From JACPFV01 sp035526825 (lineage in GTDB: Bacteria > Pseudomonadota > Gammaproteobacteria > Nevskiales > Nevskiaceae), in contig DATLBT010000026.1 of the NCBI GenBank assembly GCA_035526825.1, positions 1 to 19,263 on the forward strand: DNA of 19,263 nt, read 5' to 3'. The notes beneath the pieces were generated by a model, which was given only the letters and a program-made list of their open reading frames with translations, made no database searches and was not told the DNA's origin. Below, in pieces: positions 5,006-16,500 of the stretch. The translations under genes were made by a program, and so were the position numbers. The stretch's first letter is position 1. Each line of letters starts with the position of its first letter.

Positions 5006-7513
5006 TTACTCCGACAGCAACTTCATGCTCACCGTCTTCTCCGCCACATCCGCCTCCCGGAACGGGAATCGGTGCCAGCGCTTCGCCGAGTACTCCTGCG
5101 TGAAGTCGAAGAAATGCGGGCTGGCCGGGTCGGTGGACTGCGAGTAGGTGATGAAGCCTTCGGCGATCGGCTTGAAGCCCGCCGCATCCGGCTCCCAGGT
5201 CACGGTCTGGATGTAGCTGTTGCCGTAGGTGATGCGGTAGCCGTCGGCGTCGAGGTCGTTGGTGGAGACGATGGTGAAGGCACCTTCACCACCTTCGCCG
5301 CCGAAGACCGGGACCACGTTGTTGCCGATGACGCCGGAACGCTGCAGCGAACCGAGCGGCGCGTCGAGGGCGATGCCGACGTCCTTCACGTGCTTCACGG
5401 CGTCGGCCAGCGCCTCTTGCACCGGCGGCGAGCCGGCGTTGAGGCCGCGCGGCGTGTTGACCGGATCGCTCACGAGAAAAGGCGTGTTCCAGAACGCCGG
5501 TGTGCCGGCGACCGGCACGGCGCTGGTGGCGCGGCCGAAAAACTCGCGCCAGATGTGCGGGCCGACATCGGCGAGGTTCGACTGCAAGGTCCAGGCGTCC
5601 AGCACGTCGCAGGCCTCGGACACATTGACCGGACCGGCGCTGCCATTGGCGCTGCCGAGCGTGCAGCCGGCGCTGCCCGTCACCGCGTTGCGGCCGAGCT
5701 GCGCGCTGTAGATCTGGCTCGACAGCACGGTGTCCTGCAGCTCCTTCAGGTCGAATTTCTTGTCGCCATTCGCATCGAAGGTGACGCCGAGGCCGTCGTC
5801 GCCGGGCTGATCCAGGTGGCGCAAGACCTGCTGGATGCACAGGCGCGTGCGCAGCGACCGCTCCTTCTCGAAGTCGCCGATGATCGCGGCGCGCTGCGCC
5901 AGCGGTGCGGCCGGGTGCGTGAGCCAGTAGCTGTCGTTGCAGTTGTGTACCCAGTCGTTGCGCTCGAGCGTCGGCAGGTTGCCGGGGCCGAAGATGCCGG
6001 GCGCGGGCGCGTCTTCGTCGGTGTCCCATTCGCAGTCGGCGCGTGAGCCGTCGAGCAGCGGCAGTCCGGGCGCGAGTTGCGCCAACGCCTGGGCCTGCGC
6101 GCTGGTCGAGCAAGCCGCCGCCTTGCTGTCGGGCACGTTCGGCACCACGGAAACGTCACCGTAGTACGCCTTGCCGCCCGGCCCGCTGGCGATCGTGTTG
6201 ACCCACGGGATGCCGAGCACCGACTTGTGCAGGGCGATGAACTCGTTCAGCGACGTCGCCTTGTTCCAGTGGAAGAACTGGTTGATCAGCCGGTCGTTCT
6301 CGAAGTTGGCGTCGCGGATCGTGTACGCCTTGCTGTCGGTCCACGGGAACAGGTCGGGGCCGGCGAGCGTGAGGCGCGTCATCGGGCCGAACTTGCTCTT
6401 GTAGAGCGTGCGGCTCTGCTCGGCCAGCGAGCCGTCGGCCTGCTTGACCTGGATGGTGAGCGGCACGGCCTCCATCTGGAGCACTTCGCCGTCGTAGACG
6501 TACGAGGTCGGGCTTTCCGGCGACAGCGTCAGTTCGTAGAAACCGAAGCGGTACGCCGTCGAAACGGTGTGGCTCCACGCGAAGTGATCGTTGAAACCGA
6601 TCAGCACCGCCGGCACGCCGTAGAGCGCGGCGCCCATGATGTCCATGTCGGTGCCGCCGCCGGCGAGCGTGGCGTGGAAGATGTAGAGCCGCTCGGTGCC
6701 GCTCCACGGAAAGTGCGGGTTGCCGAACACGATCGGCATGCCATTGGTCGTGGCCTCGGAGCCGAGCGCGTACATGTTGGAGCCAAACGGGCGGTCCTTG
6801 GCGAAGAAGCTCAATGCGCTCTTGCGCATGTCGATCGCCATCTCGTCGACGGTGCGCGTCTCGGCTGCTGCCGCTGAACCGCCGCTCGATGGCGGCTGCG
6901 CGGTGGCGATGTCGCCCGCAAACACCGACGAGCTCGCGATCAGGCCGAGCCGGATGTACCGGCGGTACATGTCGTCGTCCTCGAGTTCGAACAGCCAGTT
7001 CGCGCCGCGGCAGGCGGCGTGGCGGCCTTCGTGCATGTCCGCCTTGATCTCGCGGATGTAACGGTTGAAGCCGTCCTTGAAGCCGCTGGTGGCGGCCGCG
7101 GCGTCGGGCAGTGCGGCGGCGCGCTGCGTGGCGATCGCCGCAGGCGTGATCATCAGCTTCCAGAAGAAGTCGGAGTCGACGTTGTTGACGTTGGAGCCAT
7201 TGGCGGGGATCACGTAACGGCCGTCCGCGCCGAAGTAGCGCGCGCGCTCGCCGCGGTCGGTGATGATGTCGTCCATCAGCACGCAGAGGTTGTCCTCGGC
7301 CTGCGCGTAACCCAGGCCATAGCCGAGGCTGCCGAAGTCGCGGGCGCGGATGTGCGGGATGCCGAGCGCGGTGCGACGCACGAGCGCGTTGTACTTCTCG
7401 CCCTTGTCCGGCACGTCGACTTCCGGCTGCGGCGGCGCGCCGTTGTTGCAGCCGGCCAGCAGCGCGGCGGCGGTGAAGGTTGCGAGGATGATGCGGTGGT
7501 GGTGAAGCGTCAT
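5006..7513 (-). CDS. PvdQ-like N-acyl amidohydrolase (penicillin acylase / Ntn-hydrolase family S45), lipoprotein
   Basis: An 835-residue precursor that should cut itself into two chains and hydrolyse an amide-linked acyl chain. A lipoprotein signal is visible (LLAGC, Cys22). The alpha chain follows (GIPHIRARDFGSLGYGLGYA). The predicted self-cleavage point is Gly244-Ser245 in RPFGSNMYALG, making Ser245 the nucleophile. A His lies 22 residues later in GNPHFPW, and Asn in NCNDSYWL (524-528); both match PvdQ and acyl-homoserine-lactone acylases. The C-terminus (GNSYIQTVTWEP, YSQSTDPASPHF) also follows PvdQ closely. An unusual EF-hand-like loop lies at 580-591. The ATG at 7513 has a ribosome site (CCTGGAG) eight bases upstream, and the giant gene ends 19 bases before it, so the two are likely cotranscribed. 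The substrate is open: acyl-homoserine lactones, or another N-acyl amide such as a lipid. Confidence 0.92.
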   Translation of the reverse strand: MTLHHHRIILATFTAAALLAGCNNGAPPQPEVDVPDKGEKYNALVRRTALGIPHIRARDFGSLGYGLGYAQAEDNLCVLMDDIITDRGERARYFGADGRYVIPANGSNVNNVDSDFFWKLMITPAAIATQRAAALPDAAAATSGFKDGFNRYIREIKADMHEGRHAACRGANWLFELEDDDMYRRYIRLGLIASSSVFAGDIATAQPPSSGGSAAAAETRTVDEMAIDMRKSALSFFAKDRPFGSNMYALGSEATTNGMPIVFGNPHFPWSGTERLYIFHATLAGGGTDMDIMGAALYGVPAVLIGFNDHFAWSHTVSTAYRFGFYELTLSPESPTSYVYDGEVLQMEAVPLTIQVKQADGSLAEQSRTLYKSKFGPMTRLTLAGPDLFPWTDSKAYTIRDANFENDRLINQFFHWNKATSLNEFIALHKSVLGIPWVNTIASGPGGKAYYGDVSVVPNVPDSKAAACSTSAQAQALAQLAPGLPLLDGSRADCEWDTDEDAPAPGIFGPGNLPTLERNDWVHNCNDSYWLTHPAAPLAQRAAIIGDFEKERSLRTRLCIQQVLRHLDQPGDDGLGVTFDANGDKKFDLKELQDTVLSSQIYSAQLGRNAVTGSAGCTLGSANGSAGPVNVSEACDVLDAWTLQSNLADVGPHIWREFFGRATSAVPVAGTPAFWNTPFLVSDPVNTPRGLNAGSPPVQEALADAVKHVKDVGIALDAPLGSLQRSGVIGNNVVPVFGGEGGEGAFTIVSTNDLDADGYRITYGNSYIQTVTWEPDAAGFKPIAEGFITYSQSTDPASPHFFDFTQEYSAKRWHRFPFREADVAEKTVSMKLLSE

Positions 7514-7521
7514 GTCGCGAA

Positions 7522-7528
7522 CTCCAGG
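7522..7528 (-). promoter_or_regulatory. Ribosome binding site of the acylase gene
   Basis: CCTGGAG on the minus strand lies eight bases before the ATG at 7513, inside the 19-base gap after the giant gene. It supports this start over the longer open frame reaching 7720 and supports cotranscription. Confidence 0.65.
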
Positions 7529-7532
7529 AAAA

Positions 7533-10500
7533 TCAGGGCTGCAGGTAAAGCGCGGAAGACATCGCCAGTACGGCCAGCTGGTTGCGGCAGTAGGTGGTTT
7601 GGGTGTCTTCCGGGAAGCCATTCTCGCCCAACAGGCCGATGGCGTCGCAGGCCGGCTCCAGCGCTTCGCGCTGGCCGTCCGCATCGAAGGCTGCGATCTC
7701 GGCGCGGACCCAGCGCGCACCGGCTGGCAAGGTGAAGCGGTACTCGAACACCGGCGTCACCACTGGCACCGGCGCGCCGGCAAAGGCGCCGCCGCCGCTG
7801 GTGAAGACCCGCAGCAGCGCCCCGCCCGCATTCTGGGCGCGCACGCGCAGCGCGGCGTTCTCCGGCACGGAATCGCCGGCCAGCGCTTCGTACACGCCAT
7901 CGCCGTCGGCATCCGCCTCGATCATCACGCGCGCCGGCTGCAACAGCGGCGGCTGGTGTGAGATCGTGGTGCGGCCGCGCTTCAGGCCGTCGAGCAGGCC
8001 GCGCGCGCTGCGCTCGGTGGCGAAGATCCAGGTGGTTGGTTGGCCGTTGCCCTGCACCGCGGTCGTGCTGACCCAGTGGTTGTCGCTGCCGCCGGTCGCG
8101 GCGACGCGATGCCCATGATCGAGCCAGCCTTCCCAAAAGCGCGTCGAGTCGTCGTTGTTGGTGTTCGCCGGCGCGGGCTTCTGGTAGTAGCGCGGGCCGA
8201 TGTTCCAGACCTCGACGGTGTCGGGGACGACGTTGTAGCCGTAGCTCCAGCCGAGGTTGTCGGGGTACTCGCCCGGGCCATCGGCGGGATGGTTGATCTG
8301 GAACACGCCGCCATCGGCGCGCAGCGCATCGGCCATCGCGTTGACCGCGGCTGCCGACTTGGTGCCGGCGTCGTAGATTTTGCCCGCGCCGTGCATCTGC
8401 GCGTGGCCACTTAGCGAGTTCTCGTAGCTCGGCAAGCCGACCACGCCGAACGCGCCGAAGCCCGGATCGCGCTGCGAGCGCACGTCGTTGTGGTCGCTGA
8501 TCCCGAGGTAGTCGAGGCCGCGCGTCGCCGCGATGCGGAATTGGCTCTCGACGCTGTGGCCGAGGATGTACGCCTCCTCGGGGCCGGTGTTGTCATCGCC
8601 CGGGCCGCCGTAGGAATCGTGCGAGTAGGTGCTGTGCACGTGCAGGTCGCCGGCGAGCCACTCGCCGCACACCGGATAGGCGCCGCGTGCCTGCACCCAG
8701 ATCGGCGCGGAGTACGCGATCGGGCGGCCGTCGGCGCGCACCGCGCGCAGGTAGTACCAGCGCTCGTCTGCGGTGGCGAGCACGGTGGCGGCGATGCTGC
8801 CGCCCGGCTGCGTCGCCAGCACGGTGCCGCCGGCGGTGACGATGTCGACGTGGTGCACGGCGTTGCCGGCCGTGATCGCACCGGTGAGTGTCACGCCCTG
8901 CCCCGCTGCACGCGCGAGTCGCGCGCCCATCGGCTCGCCGTCGCCGGTGAAGGAAAGGCGGATGTCGTTGTGCCCCTGCGACAGCGAATAGAAGCGTCGC
9001 GCCATCATCGCCTCGCGCAACGCACCTTCGCTGCGGTCGCGGGCGATCAGGATGGTCTTGGCAAATTTGCCTTGGCCCCAGCTGGTGCCGTGCTCGTCCT
9101 CGGCGCCGACCGGGCCGACGTGCCAGCCATGGTCGAGCGCGTACGCGTACCAGCCACCGGTTGGCGCGTCGTTGAAAGTGTCGTAGGCGTCGCCGCCCTT
9201 GCCGAAGGTCTCGATGCCGACCATGCGCAGGTCGGCCTCGGGCCGGTAGGCGAAATCGTTGAAGGCGTAGGCCGGATCGCCGCTCGGCACCTGCGCGTGC
9301 ACCATGTCCTCGCGGCCCGGGTGGTTGAACACGGCGAGCGCGTCGTTGCCGCCGCCCGCTTCCGGCCGCGTGGTGAACCACAGCCAGAACGATTCCATCG
9401 AGACGCTGTAGCCCTCGGTGGTCTTGGCGTTGAAGTCGTTGCGCGAGAACAGCACGTTGATGTGGCCGAAGCGGTCGGAGGTCCACTCGAAGCCGCGAAA
9501 CGCGGTGAAGCTCGCGGTGGTCGCGGCGCGCGCGTGCTCGAGGCTCGCGTCCCATTTGCGCAGCGAATCCTGCGGCTTGACGTCGTCAGCGATGACGCAG
9601 CTTGGGAGCGCGGCGGAAGCGCAACCGGCGCTGACCGTCATGGGAATGTCGGCGTTGTCCGAGTGATCGGTGCCGCCCATGAAATCCAGGCCCTGCTGCG
9701 CGCCCGCCGCGAAGTAATCGCGCGGTTGCGTCGCCGGTGTGCCGTCGGAGTAGCCGCTGTGTTCGTGCAGCGAGCCCTTGTACTGGGCGAACGCCGCCCA
9801 GTCATCATTCGCCGCGGTGCAGGAGCCTTCGTCCGCGGTCGGCAGCACGCGGTCGAGGCCGACCACGCGCACCGGATCGGTCTCGCCGCCGGTCGCGATC
9901 GTTTCCGCGTCGCCGCCGAAGGTTTCCAGCGCGCCGGTGAACGCGGCCTGCGCCGCGCCGGCGTCGCCGGACACCATCGCGAGCAGCGCTTCGCCGAGTG
10001 CGCTGAAGAACCGGCCGAGCGCGCCGAGCACGCCGCCGCCCTGCACGCCGCCTTCGCTGGCGGGCGGCGGCTCGGTGCCGCCACCGCCCGTGCCCTGGCA
10101 GACCCACTGCGCGCGCGGCTTGGTGGCGCGGTCGTCGAGCACGCGCTGCAGCAGCGAGGGACGGTCCGTCATGATGCCGTCGACGCCGAGGTCGAGCAGG
10201 TCGACCATCTCGTCGCAGATGTCGATGGTCCACGCCTGCACCGCGAGTCCGCGCGCGTGTGCATCGTCGACGAAGTTCTGGTCGATGACCGGCACACCAC
10301 TGAACTGGATCGGCACCTGGAATGCCTCGTGGCCCACCGTGATGCCGGGGCCGGGGCCCTGCCCGCTCGCAACCGACGCGGCGACCTGCCCGGTCGGCAC
10401 CGACGTCGACACCTGCGGCGCCTGCGCCTTGAACGCCGCCGCGGCGGTATCGAGAAATGAGGCGACGATGACGTCGTCGGTGCGGCCGAACTCGGCGAGC

Positions 10501-13500
10501 AGCGCGGCGACCTTGCCCTCGTAGCTGCCGGTGGAATCCGGATCGGGCTTGAGTTCGAGGTTGATCAGCGTGTCCGGGAAGCGCGCCAGCAACTCGCGCA
10601 GCGTCGGGATGCGGAAGTCATTGGCCGTGAAACCGGCCGGCGCCGGCTTGGCGCCGGTGGCGATGCCGCGGAACGGGTACTTCGAGGCATCCGGATCCGA
10701 GCAGTTGCTGCCGCCGGCGCGGAAGCAGTGCGCGGCGTCGAGCGCCTTGAGCTGGTCAACCGTGAAGCTGCTGACGGCACCACTGCCGTTGGTGGTCCGA
10801 TCGACGGATGCGTCGTGGATCACCACGATCTCACCGTCGGCGGTTTCGTAGACGTCGGCCTCGAGCATGTCGGAGCCCACCGCGAGCGACTGCGCGTACG
10901 CGTACAGCGTGTTCTCCGGGAACTCGTCGGCGCCGCCGCGGTGCGAGATGTTGAGCGGCCGGCGCGTGAGCCACGGGTTGCGCGTGGCGAGCGCGTCGGC
11001 CAGCGACGCAATCGGGCCGCAGGCTTGCGCGTCGGGCGCGTTGGCCGCGCACAGCGCCAGCAGCAGGTCCAGGTCGCCGGTCAGCACGGCGCGGCAGAAC
11101 GCACCGGCGTCATCGCCGGCTTCATCACCGAGCTGGTTGCAGCCTTCGATCAGCGGATTCAGCGCATCGCACGCCGCCGGCTGCGGCGAGCTTGCGCGGC
11201 ACAGGTTGGTGAGGGAAGCGCCGGTGCCCACGGACGGACAGCCGTTGTTGGTCGCACGGCCGGGCTGGCTCGGGCAGGCGTCGGTGGCGTCGGGGATGCC
11301 GTCGCCATCGCGATCGGCCGGCGTCACCCGCGGACAACCGTTGTTCGAGGCCGGGCCGGGCTGCGCGGGGCATGCATCGACCGCGTCGGCGACGCCGTCG
11401 CCATCGGCATCGGCCGGGGCATTGACGTCGCGAGTGATGCTGGCGGACGGCGCGCCGTTGCGCTCGCCGTACTCATCGACGATCACGCGCGCCGCGACCT
11501 GCGCGGTGTCGCCGTCGTTGATCGCGCCGCCGGTAATCCAGCGGCCGCCCGACTGCGTGGCGGCAAGCACGTAGCTGCTGCCATCGGCGCGACGCACGGT
11601 GACCGGAATGCTGTCGACGGCGAGCTGCGCGCTGTCGGCCCACGGCCGGAACGTGCATCGACCGCAATACTGCTCGTCACCCGCGAACAGCTGGCGCTCG
11701 TTACGAATCCAGCTGACGCCGCCGGCGTAGCTGTCCGGATAATCGACCGGGCCGACGGTGAAGCCGGGGTTGCGCGTGGTGTTGCCATCGCCGGCGCCCG
11801 ACTTGAACTGCGTGAAGGTGTTGACCGGGCCGACCTTGAATGACACGCGGCCGTCGGTGTCGAGGCGCAGATCCTCGACCGTGATGCCATCCCAGGCCAC
11901 CACTTCGAACGACCGGCTCTCGAGGTGGTACGGCGTCGCATTCGGGAATCCCGTAAGGCCGCGGTGTTTGCCGTCCACCACGAAGCGGTAAGTGCCCGCC
12001 GGTGTGATGCCGGGCCGTCCGCCGAGGTTGTCGAGCTCCGAGACGAAGGCCTCGAAGTTCGCGGTCCACACCCACTCGAACTGGCCGGCGCGCCACAGCG
12101 CGAGCGCCTGCGGGTCCGGCAATGCGGCGCCGACGCCCTCGTCGATCGGCAGCTGCTGGCTCAACTGCAATGCCGCCGGCAGGAACTGGAGCTGCAACTG
12201 CACCTCGCCTTCCTGCGTGCCGTAGGTCTGCCACGCGCCGCCGACGAAGCGCTCGACCCGCACGTTCGGCATGTCGGTGTAGTTGGAGCCGCCGATGAAC
12301 TTCAGCACCGCGGCGGAGAAGCGCGGCACGGTGGGGGCCGGCTGCTCGACCACGGCCGGCGCGCCGCCGTCGGGCGGCAGCGTGGCGTCATACACCGTGG
12401 TGTAGGCGCGCGCGAGGTTGCCCATCGTGCGGGCCAGCGCGTCGGCGCGTGCGCTTTCCGCCTGGTACGCGGCGTCGAGCGGGTTGAACGGCAGCGCGAC
12501 GTTGGCGCCGTTGAGGTTCGCGGCCATGCGCGTCAGGCGCGTGGCAACGAAGTCGCTGCCGTGCGGGCCGAGCGCGTTGAGCGCCTTGCGATAGCCGTTC
12601 GAGTGCGAGCGGTACTCGCGGTACTCGGCCATGTAGCCCCAATAGTCGTTGGCCATGCCCACCGAGACGACGAGGTCGTAGCCGTTGTCGGTGAATTCCT
12701 CGTGGGTGAAGTTGCCCTTGATCTGCGTGATGTCGGTGGGCTCGCTCTCGCCGCCGAGCGTGCGGATGCCGGAGTCATCGCCGGTGCGCATCGCGTAAGC
12801 CGGGTCGAATTCCCAGCCGCTGGCGTCGTTGTAGATCTGCGCGCGGGCGCGCGGGAAGTCCTCGTCCTGCAGCGCGGCCATGCCGCCGGGCAGGTCGAGG
12901 CGATTTTCCGGATAGCGCGCGTTCTGGCGCGCGCAGTGGCTGGCGCGGATCGGGTCGTCGTCGACCGGCAGCAGGCCGCGCTTCTGCGCGACGCAGGCGA
13001 AGTCGAAGCCGAGCCACAGGTTGTCGTGCACCTTGTCCAGGCGCGACTCGATGTTGAGTGCCTGCGAGGTGAACTGCTCGTTCGGCGACAGCGTCGCCGC
13101 GATGGTGCCGAGCTTGAAGGCCTGCAGGTGCACCGCCGCGGTTTCCTGCACCGCACTCAGCGACGTGCCGCTGTAGCTGGTCGGGATCGGCACGCCGACC
13201 GCGTTGAGCTGGCGCGCGAGCTCGGCCGGATCGGCCGGCAGCGCGTTCCAGAACGGCTCGGTGATCGGGTCGAGCGCCTCGTCGGCGTCGTAGCTGCAAT
13301 CCGGCAGGCCCGGCACGACGACCGTGCCGACGTCACCCTCGAACACGCGGTCGGAATTGCAGTTCGACACGCCCGGATACGGCCGCGTGGCCGGCGGCGC
13401 GGCGCGCAGTGAACTCGACGCCACGACGAAGCCGGTCTGGTACGCCGCGTATTGATCGCTGCGCTCGGGCGTTCCCGAGGCCAGCGTGCCGAGCGCGCGC

Positions 13501-16500
13501 TTGATGGAATCGGTGAGCATGCGCGCGGCGCGGTCGTAGCCGGCGAAGTTGGTTTCCTGGAATTCGTGGCGCGCGGCCGGCAGGTGGACGCGATCGTCCT
13601 TGTGCGGACCCGACGAGCCGGTTTCGCGCTGCGACCACACGGTGGTGGCGCCGGTCTCGCGGTCGAGCATGCGCATCACGGCGTGCGTGATGTCGCCGTT
13701 GACGATCTCCTCGCCCCACACCCACTCGGGGTGCACGCCGAAGATGACCCAGTTCGCGAGCGGCTTGGGAACGCCGGTGCTGATGTCGTCGAAACTCACC
13801 ACCGTGACGGCCTGCGTCGTGTAGTCGCGCGGCTGGCCGGCCGGCGTGCCGTCGTGCGCAACGCCCGGGCCGTAGGTGTGGGCCTGGATGTCGTTGGCGA
13901 GCACGGTCGCGCCGCCCATGCGCACCGGCTTCATCGAGCCGGCCGCCTCGATCACGGCGTCGGCCATCTGCCGCGCCATGTACTCGTAAAAGCGCAGGTC
14001 GAAGACGTCCTGGAAGATCCAGGTGCCCCAGCTCGGCGTCGAGTAGAACGGCGAGGTGTGGCTGTGCGACGAGGTGGTCGCGAGGTTCACGTCGGTGATG
14101 CCGGTGACCACGCCGCCGTTCGACTTCGCCAGCAGGTCGTGCTCGGCGAGCAGCTGCGCGGTGCGGCGATGGAGCAGGTCATTCGGCAGGTAGAGGTCGT
14201 TCGAAGCGACCGCGATGCGCTGGCCGTTCGCGCCCTGCACCACCAGCGCGCGCGTGGTGATGCGCGTGCCGAGGATGTCGGAGCCGACTTTCCGCGTGGA
14301 ATGGCCGTACGGATCGTAGCCGCGGTCGCGCGCGATGCCCGCGCCCGAGGCGGCGAACTGCCCGGCCGAGGCGCCGAGGTGCCAGCTCGCGTCCTTGATG
14401 GCGACGCCGGCGTACGACTTGCCGTCGCCCTGCGGCGCCTGCGGCAGCGCCTCGAGCAGCGGCTCGGTGCCGGCGGTGAGCGCGGCGCACAGCGAAGCGG
14501 GCGCGCCGCTGCCGGCGCACTGCTTTACAAGGTCGCGCACCTGCTGCTCGAGCGTCCCAGTCACGTCGACCGGCACGCCACGCAATGCGCTGCCCGATTC
14601 CGGCGGCGGCGCGAGGTTATCGAGCGCGGTCAGCACCGGGCACGCGGCGTCGCGCGGGCCGGTCGTGAAGCCGAGGCGATCCGCAGCATCCTGCAGCGAG
14701 CAGACGATGTGCGTGCCGATGGTCGGCGAGACCATCAGCGCGAAATGGTCGGCACAAGAGTCTTCGTAATCGACGCCGGCCGGCTCGAAGATGAACTCCT
14801 GCTCGGGGCAGCCGGCGAGCCAGGTCGCGCCCGCGCGCAGCGTCTGCTGGTAGGTCTCGGGGTAACGGACCATGTAGCCGAAGAAATCGTTGGCGCCGCC
14901 GAACAGGAATTGCGCGCGCGCACCGCGCACGCCGCCTTCGCCGTTGAGCGCCCACTCGAGCTCGCCGAACGGCTCGCCCGGGAAGGTTGACATGAACACG
15001 TCGCCAACGCGGATGGCGCTCGTGTAGGTACCGACGACGGTGCCGCTGAGCCACGGTGGCGTTACCGCGCGATCGATGCGCACGTCGAAGTTGTCGGCGG
15101 GCGTGCCGGGCTTCGGCAGGCCCGGCTTGTAGTTGGCGGCCAGGATCGGCGCGGTGATCTGCTCGTGGATGAACACCGAGTCGACCTTGACGTCGCCGCC
15201 CTGCACCATGCCGAGCTCGGCAGTCGCCGCCGTCATCAGCGTGCGGATGCGCGAGCGCGCCTCGTTTTCCTTCTGGTCGGCGTTGTTGCCGAACTTGTTC
15301 CAGTCGGTCGCGCCAACGGTGCCGATTGTGGCCAGCCCGAAGCCGCCGTAAGCCAACTCCGCTTCTTGCGGCGCCCAGGCGGCCCAGTCGCCGGAAAGCT
15401 GGTTGGTCGCGGCGCCGTTGAGCACGGTCGCATGCGGCGCGTAGTTCACCAGCGTCAGCAGGCGGCCCTCGGCGCCGTCGGCGACGAGCACGCGGAATTC
15501 GTTGGCGGGCGCGCCATGCTCGGGATCGTTCGCCGGCGGGCGCGAATAGGACGAATCGAGTCGCGGCACGCCCGGCACCGGCCGGTCGTTCTGGTTGACC
15601 GCGGCGACCTTGATTACGGCCGGCTTGCGCGAGTCGTACGCGGCCAGCGCGGCGTTGACCACCGCGTTGGCGGTGATGCGCATGTAGCTCTCGTCGACGC
15701 CGCCCCAGATGCCGATGGTGTCCGGGCCGTTGTGCGAGTGGTCCGAGACCACGACGATGTTGGTCGACGGCACGCCGGTGGCGTCCGCAATGCGCAGGCG
15801 CACGTCGTAGATGCCGTTGTAGCCACTCTGCTCCGGCTTGTAGGCCAGGAAGTAGCCGATGTTCGTCGTCGTGACGATGATGAAGGTCTGGCCGTTGGCA
15901 CCGGTGATGGCCGCGGCGCGCGCGATGAGGTCGTCGCGGATCGCACCCGGCACCGCCGGGTCGACGCGACGGCCACAGAACGTGGCGCCGCCGCCGACGC
16001 AAACCGGCGCGATCGGGTTGTGATCCGCCGCGCCCGTTCCGACGAGGAACGGGAAATCGTCATTGACGATGGTGCCCGTGGCAGAAGCGTCCGCCAGCGT
16101 CGCGCCGACGGGCTGGGACAGCGTCACTATGAAGGTCTCGTCGTCCTCGGCGATGGTGTCGCCGTTGATGGAGACGGCGAGCGTCTTGGCGAGCTCGCCC
16201 GGCGCGAACACCAGCGTGCCGGTCGCCGACGCGTAGTCGGTGCCGGCTTTCGCCGTGCCGTCGGTGGTCGCGTAACGCACCGTCACGGGGACCGCGCTTG
16301 TGCCCGTCAGCGACACGGTGAACGTGAGTGCGCCCTGCCCGGTGTGGCCTTCGGGCTGCGCGGCGTCGGCAATCGACACCTCAGGCTCGCCGGCATTGCG
16401 CGTCGTGAACTCGGCGGTGATGGTGCCGACCTTGAGGTTCGTGCGCGTGTAGCCGAGGCGATCCGCGCTGGTCAGGTGACGCATGCGCAGCGACTGGCCC

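Noticed and set aside
4985..6046. Plus-strand open frame of 353 codons opposite the acylase
   Set aside because: Its composition is biased (Arg, Ala, Val), it shows no recognisable motif, and it lies fully opposite a clearly conserved enzyme gene.
7514..7720. 69-residue upstream extension of the acylase frame
   Set aside because: It overlaps the end of the giant gene, is rich in Arg, Pro and Ser, and would bury the clear lipoprotein signal and ribosome site at 7513.
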